Origin: Stenotrophomonas sp. Ste86 | GTDB taxonomy: Bacteria; Pseudomonadota; Gammaproteobacteria; Xanthomonadales; Xanthomonadaceae | Assembly (NCBI RefSeq): GCF_024519465.1 | Contig: NZ_JALJRW010000002.1 | Coordinates: 186,001-250,000, forward strand | Length of the DNA stretch: 64,000 nt | Direction: 5' to 3' | Part shown: positions 17,506 to 24,852 of the stretch, piece after piece | Numbering within the stretch: the first letter of the stretch is position 1 | Layout of the letters: the number at the start of each line of letters is the position of its first letter | Translations under genes and position numbers: made by a program | The notes under the pieces: model-generated | What the model was told of the DNA's origin: nothing | Databases searched by the model: none | What the model saw: the letters and a program-made list of their open reading frames with translations, nothing else

Positions 17506-19977
17506 ATGCGCCGAATGCCGTCCGCCTCTGTCGTCCCCCCGTCACGCCGCGCCCTGCCACGCCTGGCCTGCCTGTTCGCCCTGGCGTTCGCGCCGATGCT
17601 GCAGGCCGCCGCCCCGGTCGCGCTCGAGCGCGAGGTCAACACGTTCATCGGCAGCAAGGATGACGGCAACACCTTCCCGGGCGCCTCGGCCCCGTTCGGG
17701 CTGATCCAGGTCAGCCCGATCGGCGAGCACTACGCCGGCTGGCGCTATGACGATCCCAAGATCCGCGGCTTCGGCCACTCCTTCCTGTCCGGTGCCGGCT
17801 GTTGGGAGCAGGGCGGGCAGGTCTCGGTGCTGCCGGTCACCGGCAGCATCGGCAAGGGCGGCGACTTCAACACCGACGATGCCAAGAGCTTCGACCACAA
17901 GCGCTACGCCTCCAGCTACACCCATGACGGCGAGGTCGGCCAGGCCGGCTACTACAAGGTGCGCCTGACCGGTTACGGCGGCATCGATGCCGAGGCCACC
18001 GCGCGTACCCGCGCTGCGGCCGAGCGTTACACCTTCCCGGTCGACGCCGGTACCGGCCATGTGCTGGTCAACGTCGGCCAGGCCAACGAGCGGCATTCGG
18101 TGATCGGCAGCGTGATCGACGTGGTCGGCGACCGCGTGGTCGAGGGCAAGCTGGTCACCAAGAGCTTCTGCGGCGGGCACCAGTACACCACGTGGTTCCG
18201 CATCGAATTCGACCGCCCGTTCAAGGCGTTCGGTACCTGGGGCGAAGAGGGCGGCCTGGCCGGTGCGCGGCATCGCATGGAAGGCGAACAAAAGCCCAGC
18301 GGCGCGTGGTTGAGCTTCGACGTGGGCAAGGGCACGCAGCGCGAGGTCACCGCGATCAGCGCGATCTCGCACGTGGACGCCGAAGGCGCGCGCACCAACC
18401 TGCGCAGCGACGGCATGCAGGGCGGCAAGCTGCTGGGGTTCGAGCAGATGCGCACGCAGGCCCAGCAGCAGTGGCGGCGAGAGCTGGCCACCACGCGCGT
18501 GGAAGGCGGCAGCAGCGATGACCGTACCGTGTTCTATTCGGCGCTGTACCACGCACTGCTGCAGCCGCTGACCGGCAGCGATGCCGACGGCCGCTACCGT
18601 GGCTACGACGACGCCATCCATCGCGCGGACGGCTGGACCTACTACGAATATTTCTCGTTGTGGGATACCTACCGCGCGCAGAACCAGTGGCTGGCATTGA
18701 CCCGCCCGGCGGTGGCGCGCGACATCGGCCGCAGCCTCCTGGCCATCAACGAACAGGGCGGCTGGCTGCCGCGCTGGGGCTACGCCAATTTTGAAACCAA
18801 CATCATGACCGGCGATCCGGTCACCCCGTTCCTGGTCGACCTGTGGCGCTTCGGCGCGCTCGCCGGGCGCGAGGCCGAGGCCTACACCGCGCTGCGCCGC
18901 AACGCGTTCGAACAGCCGCCGCTCAACTCGCGCCACGCGGGCCGTTCCGGCAACCCGGGTTACGTGGAAAACGGGTTTGTCGCCTACGACCGCGCGTTCC
19001 CCTCCAAGGGCATGGACGTCGATCCGCATCACGGGGGGTCGGCCACGCTGGAATACGCGCTGGCCGACTGCGCGCTGGCACAGATGGCCGATGGGCTGGG
19101 CCATGCCGACGATGCGGCTACGCTGCGCACGCGCGGCGGCAACTGGCACAAGGTGTGGGACCCGCAGGTGCGCGATGAAGAGACCGGCATGAGCGGGTTC
19201 CCGCGTCCGCGCATGGACGATGGCAAGTGGTACGTGCCGTCCGACGGCCACTACAGCCCGCGGTCGCACCATGGGTTCCATGAAGGCACCGCGTGGCAGT
19301 ACCAGTGGCTGGCACAGCAGGACATGCCCGGCCTGGTCCAGGCCATGCACGGCCGCGAGCAGGCCGGCAAGCGCCTGGATGCGTTCTTCGCCTACGACGC
19401 CCTGGTGCAGTCGCCGCTGACCGCCGCACGCAAGGAATGGGTGGTGGGGCCGTACAGCTACTACAACCAGTACCGCTACAACCCCAACAACGAACCGGAC
19501 CTGCACGCGCCGTGGATGTACACGCTGATCGGCCAGCCGTGGAAGACCGCCACGGTGGTGCGCGCGGCCCAGCAGCTGTTCACCAACGCACCCAACGGCG
19601 TGACCGGCAATGACGACCTGGGCACGATGTCGGCGTGGTACCTGTTCAGCGCGATCGGCCTGTACCCGGCGGTGCCCGGCAGTGGCCAGTTCCTGCTGCA
19701 CACCCCGCGCTTTTCCAGGGTGGAGGTGGACCTGGGCACCGGCCGTAGCCTGACCCTGGCCGCCGCCGGTGCCGATGGCCGCACCCTGCAGTACGTGCAG
19801 GGCGTGCGCGTCGACGGCCAGGACCACGCGCCGGTGTGGCTGGACTGGACCCGCCTGCAGCAGGGCGGGCGCATCGACTTCGCGCTCGGCGCCCAGGCCC
19901 CGACCACCGGCTGGGGCACCCGCGCCGAGGCATTGCCGCGCTCCTACTGCGCCACCCCGGGCGCGTCGCTGGAATGA
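17506..19977 (+). CDS. GH92 family alpha-mannosidase
   Basis: Calcium-dependent exo-alpha-mannosidase of glycoside hydrolase family 92, expected in the periplasm. The 823-residue product starts MRRMPSASVV with a signal peptide ending near LQAAAP. Family blocks: VNTFIGSKDDGNTFPGASAP, GFGHSFLSGAGC, YFSLWDTYRAQN, then NNEPDLHAPWMY with the likely general acid Glu663, and GNDDLGTMSAWYLFSAIG with the acidic pair 703-704. Many GH92 proteins have GNED where this has GNDD. The ATG at 17506 follows an AGGAT; longer upstream frames lack a signal peptide. The linkage specificity cannot be told from sequence alone. Confidence 0.93.
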   Translation: MRRMPSASVVPPSRRALPRLACLFALAFAPMLQAAAPVALEREVNTFIGSKDDGNTFPGASAPFGLIQVSPIGEHYAGWRYDDPKIRGFGHSFLSGAGCWEQGGQVSVLPVTGSIGKGGDFNTDDAKSFDHKRYASSYTHDGEVGQAGYYKVRLTGYGGIDAEATARTRAAAERYTFPVDAGTGHVLVNVGQANERHSVIGSVIDVVGDRVVEGKLVTKSFCGGHQYTTWFRIEFDRPFKAFGTWGEEGGLAGARHRMEGEQKPSGAWLSFDVGKGTQREVTAISAISHVDAEGARTNLRSDGMQGGKLLGFEQMRTQAQQQWRRELATTRVEGGSSDDRTVFYSALYHALLQPLTGSDADGRYRGYDDAIHRADGWTYYEYFSLWDTYRAQNQWLALTRPAVARDIGRSLLAINEQGGWLPRWGYANFETNIMTGDPVTPFLVDLWRFGALAGREAEAYTALRRNAFEQPPLNSRHAGRSGNPGYVENGFVAYDRAFPSKGMDVDPHHGGSATLEYALADCALAQMADGLGHADDAATLRTRGGNWHKVWDPQVRDEETGMSGFPRPRMDDGKWYVPSDGHYSPRSHHGFHEGTAWQYQWLAQQDMPGLVQAMHGREQAGKRLDAFFAYDALVQSPLTAARKEWVVGPYSYYNQYRYNPNNEPDLHAPWMYTLIGQPWKTATVVRAAQQLFTNAPNGVTGNDDLGTMSAWYLFSAIGLYPAVPGSGQFLLHTPRFSRVEVDLGTGRSLTLAAAGADGRTLQYVQGVRVDGQDHAPVWLDWTRLQQGGRIDFALGAQAPTTGWGTRAEALPRSYCATPGASLE

Positions 19978-20082
19978 ACCTGCGTCTGCCCAACGGCTGC
20001 GCCCCGACCACCGGCACCGGCACGGTCCGTTGGCCGATGCGATCGTTTAGGCTTGCGGGATGACAAGGACCGGGCGGACACG

Positions 20083-21129
20083 ATGAACGACAAGGCCACA
20101 CCCGCAGGCAAGGGAACGCGCGCAGTCACCGTGACCGATATCGCCGAGGCGATCGGCGTGTCGCGGGCGACCGTGTCGCTGGTGCTGCGCGGCAGCCCGC
20201 TGGTCAACGTCGACACCCGTGCCCGGGTCGAGGCCGAGCTGCGCCGCCAGCGCTATGTCTACAACCGGGGCGCGGCCAACCTGCGGCGGCGCACGTCCTC
20301 CAGCGTGGCCCTGGTGATCAACGACCTGTCCAACCCGTTCTTCGCCGAGTTCGCCTCCGGCGTGGACGAGGCGCTCGGTGCGAAGGGGTTTGTGACCCTG
20401 CTCGGCAGCACCGGCGAATCGCCGCAGCGGCAGCAGGCGGTGTTGACCACCTTGATGGAACACACCCCGGCCGGCCTGATCCTGTCGCCGGCCGAAGGCA
20501 GCGACGCGGCGGAACTGCGCCAGGTGCTGGGCTTCAATGCCAACGTCCTGCTGTTCAACCGCGAGCCGCCCGGCGCCGACTGGGACTTCCTCACCCTGGA
20601 CAACCAGCAGGGCGCCTACCTGGCCACTCGCCATCTGATCGAACGCGGTCACCAGCGCATCGCCTTCTTCGGTGGCCACGCCGATTCCAGTTCCTGCCAC
20701 CAGCGTCGGTTGGGCTACGCACAGGCACTGGCCGAAGCGGGCAGGGACGTGCAACCGGACTGGCTGATCGAATCGGCGCCCAACCGCCTTGAAGCCGCCG
20801 CGCGCAGCGAAGAACTGTTCGCGCGCGATCCTGCGCCCACCGCGGCGGTCTGCTACAACGACAGCGTCGCCCTCGGCCTAATGCTGGGCCTGGCCTCGCG
20901 CGGGGTGCGGCCCGGCATCGATTTCGCGGTGACCGGGTTCGATGACATTTCCGAAGCGGCGGTTGCCCTGCCGCCGCTGACCACGCTCACGGTGAACCCG
21001 CGCGAGCGTGGCCGGCAAGCGGCCGAACTGCTGCTGCAGCGGCTGGACCATCCCGAAGCGGCACCACAACGCACCGTGGCGCCCGTACAACTGCGCATCC
21101 GTGCCAGCAGCGGCCCCGTGGCCGCGTGA
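20083..21129 (+). CDS. LacI-family transcriptional regulator of the mannoside locus
   Basis: A 348-residue repressor: N-terminal helix-turn-helix (VTVTDIAEAIGVSRATVSLVLRG, here residues ~15-37) with the hinge NLRRRTSSSVALVIND, then a periplasmic-binding-protein-like sensor (NPFFAEFASGVDEAL, AVCYNDSVALGLM, VTGFDDISEA). It sits between the GH92 gene and the transporter gene on the same strand. The most likely targets are the three TTGAATCGATCTAA-type sites at 16954, 17061 and 17383. The ATG at 20083 is chosen; an in-frame TTG 30 bp upstream would add ten charged residues before the DNA-binding domain. Confidence 0.92.
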   Translation: MNDKATPAGKGTRAVTVTDIAEAIGVSRATVSLVLRGSPLVNVDTRARVEAELRRQRYVYNRGAANLRRRTSSSVALVINDLSNPFFAEFASGVDEALGAKGFVTLLGSTGESPQRQQAVLTTLMEHTPAGLILSPAEGSDAAELRQVLGFNANVLLFNREPPGADWDFLTLDNQQGAYLATRHLIERGHQRIAFFGGHADSSSCHQRRLGYAQALAEAGRDVQPDWLIESAPNRLEAAARSEELFARDPAPTAAVCYNDSVALGLMLGLASRGVRPGIDFAVTGFDDISEAAVALPPLTTLTVNPRERGRQAAELLLQRLDHPEAAPQRTVAPVQLRIRASSGPVAA

Positions 21130-21173
21130 TGGCGTCTTCCTTCACCTGCTCGCGCAACGAGGCGCGTACCTGA

Positions 21174-22484
21174 ATGCCCATTTCTCCAACGCCCCGACTG
21201 CCTTCCTCGTCTGCGTCCGCGCCCGTGGTCAACACGCGCATGGCCCTGGCCGTGGCGACCACGATCTTCTTCATGTGGGGCTTTTTGACCTGCCTCAACG
21301 ACATCCTGATTCCGCATCTGAAGGCGGTGTTCGAACTGAACTACGCCAAGGCGATGCTGGTGCAGTTCACCTTCTTCGGCACCTACTTCCTGATGTCGCT
21401 GCCGGCCGGTCGGCTGGTGGCGCACCTGGGCTACAAGAAGGGCATCGTGGCCGGCCTGGCCATTGCCGCGGTCGGCGCGCTGGGCTTCTGGCCGGCGGCC
21501 GAACTGCGCGTGTATGAAGCCTTCCTCGGCGCGCTGTTCGTGCTCGCCACCGGCATCACCGTGCTGCAGGTGGCGGCCAATCCGTACGTCGCGCTGCTCG
21601 GTCCGGAACAGACCGCGTCGAGCCGTTTGACCCTGGCCCAGGCATTGAACTCGCTGGGCACGGCGATCGCACCGATCTTCGGCGGCCTGCTGATCCTGGG
21701 CAACACGGTCAAGAGTGCCGATGAACTGGCCGCGCTGCCGTCGGCCGAACAGATCGCCTACCGCGTGCAGGAAGCGCAGTCGGTGCAGGGCCCGTACGTG
21801 GGCCTGGCGATCGCGCTGGCGCTGCTGGCCGTGTTCGTCTACCTGTTCCGCCTGCCGGCATTGACCGAGACCACCGAGCAGGCTGACAGCGGCAAGCACA
21901 CGCTGCTGGACGCGCTGCGCCACAAGCACGTGCTGTTCGGCGTGCTGGCGATCTTCTTCTACGTGGGCGCGGAAGTGTCGATCGGCAGCTTCCTGGTGAA
22001 CTACCTGTCGATGCCGGCCATCGGCGGCTTCACCGAGCAGCAGGCCACCCATTACGTGTCCGCGTACTGGACGCTGGCGATGATCGGTCGCTTCGCCGGC
22101 TCGGCGATCATGACCCGCTTCTCGCCGCGCGTGCTGCTGACCGTGTTCGCCGCGGTCAACGTACTGCTGCTGGCGCTGACCATGTTCAGCACCGGCCACG
22201 TAGCGCTGTATGCGGTGGTGGCGGTGGGCCTGTTCAACTCGATCATGTTCCCGACCATCTTTGCGTTGAGCATCGAGCGCCTGGGGCCGCTGACCAACAA
22301 GGCCTCCAGCCTGCTGATCATGGCCATTGTCGGGGGCGCGGTGGTGCCCTACCTGCAGGGCGTGCTGGCCGACCATATCGGTCTGCAGCCGTCCTTCATC
22401 CTGCCGCTGGTGTGCTACGGCTACATCATTTTCTATGGCCTGTCGGGTTCGCGCCCGAGCGCCGCATTCCGCCACGGAGCCTGA
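21174..22484 (+). CDS. FucP/GluP-type sugar:H+ symporter (MFS)
   Basis: A 436-residue inner-membrane transporter of the FHS branch of the major facilitator superfamily, about 12 membrane segments. Diagnostic stretches are FFMWGFLTCLNDILIPHLK, in the first segment, FFGTYFLMSLPAGRLVAHLG and the VAANPYVALLG motif shared with FucP and GluP proteins. It probably brings mannose or glucose set free in the periplasm into the cytoplasm. It is followed 7 bp later by the PfkB kinase gene, and then by the isomerase gene, so the three form a transport-catabolism unit. Confidence 0.9.
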   Translation: MPISPTPRLPSSSASAPVVNTRMALAVATTIFFMWGFLTCLNDILIPHLKAVFELNYAKAMLVQFTFFGTYFLMSLPAGRLVAHLGYKKGIVAGLAIAAVGALGFWPAAELRVYEAFLGALFVLATGITVLQVAANPYVALLGPEQTASSRLTLAQALNSLGTAIAPIFGGLLILGNTVKSADELAALPSAEQIAYRVQEAQSVQGPYVGLAIALALLAVFVYLFRLPALTETTEQADSGKHTLLDALRHKHVLFGVLAIFFYVGAEVSIGSFLVNYLSMPAIGGFTEQQATHYVSAYWTLAMIGRFAGSAIMTRFSPRVLLTVFAAVNVLLLALTMFSTGHVALYAVVAVGLFNSIMFPTIFALSIERLGPLTNKASSLLIMAIVGGAVVPYLQGVLADHIGLQPSFILPLVCYGYIIFYGLSGSRPSAAFRHGA

Positions 22485-22491
22485 GGCCAGA

Positions 22492-23487
22492 ATGAGCAAG
22501 ATTGTCTGTTTCGGCGAGATTTTGATCGATCTACTTGCGCAGCCGCCGGCCAGCGCCGACACCCCGCGCGCGTTCCTGCAGTACGCCGGTGGGGCACCGG
22601 CCAACGTCGCGGTGGCCGCGGCGCGGCTGGGCGCGGACACCCATTTCGCCGGCATGCTCGGCAACGACATGTTCGGCGACTTCCTCGCCGAGAGCCTGGC
22701 CGACGCCGGCGTGGCCACCGACTGCATCGTGCGTACCGGTGCGGCCAAGACCGCGCTGGCGTTCGTGGCGCTGGACGCCCATGGCGAGCGCAGTTTCAGC
22801 TTCTACCGGCCGCCGGCGGCGGACCTGCTGTTCCGCAGCGAGCACTTCCACGCCAGCTGCTTTGACGGCACGCGCAGCTTCCATGTGTGTTCCAACAGCC
22901 TGACCGAGGCCGAGATCGCCGCGACCACGCTGGATGGCATGCGCCGCGCGCGTGCCGCCGGTGCGATGGTCAGCCTGGACCTCAACCTGCGTCCTGCGCT
23001 GTGGCCTGCCGACGTGAACCCGCTTCCGCGACTGTGGGACGCGCTGGTGCTGGCCGATCTGGTCAAGCTCTCCCGCGAAGAGCTGGAGTATCTGGCGGCT
23101 GACCAGGCCGGTGGCGACGCGGCGGTGATTGCGCGTCTGCTGGCCGCGCAGGCCCAGGCAGTGGTGATCACCGACGGTGCCGCGCCGATCCGCTGGCACA
23201 CCCGCCACGCCGATGGCGTACTCACCGGCTTCCGCGTGCAGACGGTGGACTCTACTGCCGCCGGCGATGCGTTTGTCGGCGGCCTGCTTTTCGGCATCGG
23301 TGAGCGCGGTGGTGATGGCGCCGCGTTCGCTGGTTTCTGCCAGGACCCGGCCGCGTTGACCGGTGCGATCCGCTTCGGCGCCGCCGTCGGTGCGCTCGCG
23401 GTCACCCGCAAGGGTGCGTTCGCGGCCATGCCCAGCCTTGAAGAAGTCCAGCAACTGCTGCAGCAACAACAGGATGACGCCGCATGA
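22492..23487 (+). CDS. PfkB-family fructokinase
   Basis: Ribokinase-like sugar kinase of 331 residues. The N-terminus MSKIVCFGEILIDLL and the block YAGGAPANVAVAAARLGADT are typical of fructokinases; the ATP/catalytic signature is DSTAAGDAFVGGLLFG near residue 260 with the catalytic Asp in GDAF. Next to a mannose isomerase it most likely phosphorylates fructose to fructose 6-phosphate. The ATG at 22492 follows GAGG; the longer frame is a shadow of the transporter gene. It overlaps the isomerase gene by 4 bp. Early codons ATT TTG ATC GAT CTA CTT are rare for this genome and create an operator-like sequence at 22521-22534. Confidence 0.9.
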   Translation: MSKIVCFGEILIDLLAQPPASADTPRAFLQYAGGAPANVAVAAARLGADTHFAGMLGNDMFGDFLAESLADAGVATDCIVRTGAAKTALAFVALDAHGERSFSFYRPPAADLLFRSEHFHASCFDGTRSFHVCSNSLTEAEIAATTLDGMRRARAAGAMVSLDLNLRPALWPADVNPLPRLWDALVLADLVKLSREELEYLAADQAGGDAAVIARLLAAQAQAVVITDGAAPIRWHTRHADGVLTGFRVQTVDSTAAGDAFVGGLLFGIGERGGDGAAFAGFCQDPAALTGAIRFGAAVGALAVTRKGAFAAMPSLEEVQQLLQQQQDDAA

Positions 23488-24692
23488 ACACGCCCATCAA
23501 TGGCACCCCGGTTCCGCCGCCCCCCGATTTCCGCTCGCCCGAGTTCCTGCGCGCCCACATCGCGCAGACCATGGCCTTCTACCAGCCGCACGAGATCGAC
23601 CCGAAGGGCGGCTTCTTCCACTACTACCGTGACGATGGCAGCGTGTACGACACCGCGCATCGGCACCTGGTCAGCAGCACCCGTTTCGTGTTCAACCACG
23701 CCATGGCCTACCGGGAGTTCGGCAAGCCCGAAGACCTGGCGGCGGTCGAGCACGGCGTTCGCTACCTGCGCGACGTCCACCGCAACGCGGCCACCGGCGG
23801 CTACGCCTGGACCCTGCGCGATGGCGTGGTCGAAGATGCCACCAACCACTGCTACGGCGTGGCCTTCGTGCTGCTGGCCTACAGCTGTGCGCTCAAGGCC
23901 GGCATCAGCGACGCGCGTGTGTGGATGGACGAGACCTGGCAACTGTTGGAGACGCGCTTCTGGGAGCCGGCGTTCGGCCTGTACAAGGACGAAGCCGACG
24001 CCGCGTGGAACTTCAGCGATTACCGTGGCCAGAACGCCAACATGCACATGTGCGAGGCGATGCTCGCCGCTTTCGAGGCCAGTGCCGAGCAGCGCTACCT
24101 GGATCGCGCGCTGCTGCTGGCCGACCACATGACCCGCCGCCAGGCCGCGCAGGGCGATGGCCTGGTGTGGGAACACTACGATCCGCAGTGGCAGATCGAT
24201 TGGGACTACAACCGCGACAACCCCAAGCACCTGTTCCGCCCGTGGGGCTTCCAGCCCGGCCACCAGACCGAATGGGCCAAGCTGCTGCTGATCCTGGATC
24301 GGCACGTCCAGGCCGAGTGGCTGGTGCCCACCGCGCGGCACCTGTTCGATGTCGCCGTCGAGCGCAGCTGGGATGCCGCGCGCGGTGGTCTGTATTACGG
24401 TTTCGCGCCCGATGGCAGCGTCTGTGATGACGACAAGTATTTCTGGGTGCAGGCCGAGTCCCTGGCCACCGCCGCGCTGCTGGCCAAGCGGACCGGCGAT
24501 GCCGCGTACTGGGACTGGTACGACAAGCTCTGGGGCTATGCCTGGGAGCACATGATCGACCATCGCTACGGTGGCTGGTACCGCATCCTGGATGCGGACA
24601 ACCGCACGTACAGCGACGAAAAAAGCCCGGCCGGCAAGACCGATTACCACACCATGGGCGCGTGCTACGAAGTGCTCAACGTAGTCCGTTGA
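23484..24692 (+). CDS. AGE-family D-mannose isomerase
   Basis: N-acylglucosamine 2-epimerase superfamily protein of 402 residues, an (alpha/alpha)6 barrel. Motifs RFVFNHAMAYREFG, HCYGVAFVLLAY, NANMHMCEAMLAAFEA, WGFQPGHQTEWAKLL and the terminal HTMGACYEVLN hold the catalytic histidines and fit the mannose isomerase/YihS branch better than renin-binding epimerases. Expected reaction: mannose to fructose in the cytoplasm. Overlap with the fructokinase gene supports a two-step route to fructose 6-phosphate. A cellobiose 2-epimerase activity is a less likely alternative, since the neighbours are mannosidases. Confidence 0.88.
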   Translation: MNTPINGTPVPPPPDFRSPEFLRAHIAQTMAFYQPHEIDPKGGFFHYYRDDGSVYDTAHRHLVSSTRFVFNHAMAYREFGKPEDLAAVEHGVRYLRDVHRNAATGGYAWTLRDGVVEDATNHCYGVAFVLLAYSCALKAGISDARVWMDETWQLLETRFWEPAFGLYKDEADAAWNFSDYRGQNANMHMCEAMLAAFEASAEQRYLDRALLLADHMTRRQAAQGDGLVWEHYDPQWQIDWDYNRDNPKHLFRPWGFQPGHQTEWAKLLLILDRHVQAEWLVPTARHLFDVAVERSWDAARGGLYYGFAPDGSVCDDDKYFWVQAESLATAALLAKRTGDAAYWDWYDKLWGYAWEHMIDHRYGGWYRILDADNRTYSDEKSPAGKTDYHTMGACYEVLNVVR

Positions 24693-24702
24693 ATCCGGCG
24701 GC

Positions 24703-24827
24703 GCCGACCGTTGGTCGGCTACCCCAAACCCCGGTAGAGCCGACCGTTGGTCGGCTACCCCAAACCCCGGCAGAGCCGACCGTTGGTCGGCTGCCCCAAA
24801 CCCCGGTAGAGCCGACCGTTGGTCGGC
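24703..24827. repeat. Four SMAG palindromes in a 36-bp direct-repeat array
   Basis: The 17-bp palindrome GCCGACCGTTGGTCGGC occurs at 24703, 24739, 24775 and 24811, an exact 36-bp period. The spacers (ACCCCAAACCCCGGTAGA with one or two changes) are near-identical. Because 36 is a multiple of three, frames stay open across it as a 12-residue repeat (PTVGRLPQTPVE), which is not a real protein. It fills the 160-bp gap between the isomerase and GH2 genes. Confidence 0.85.
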
Positions 24828-24852
24828 TGCTCCCACAACCAGGCAGCCCACC

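Noticed and set aside
24703..24827. CRISPR-like array (four 17-bp palindromes with 36-bp period)
   Set aside because: The spacers are nearly identical to one another, no cas gene is near, and the units fit SMAG palindromes.
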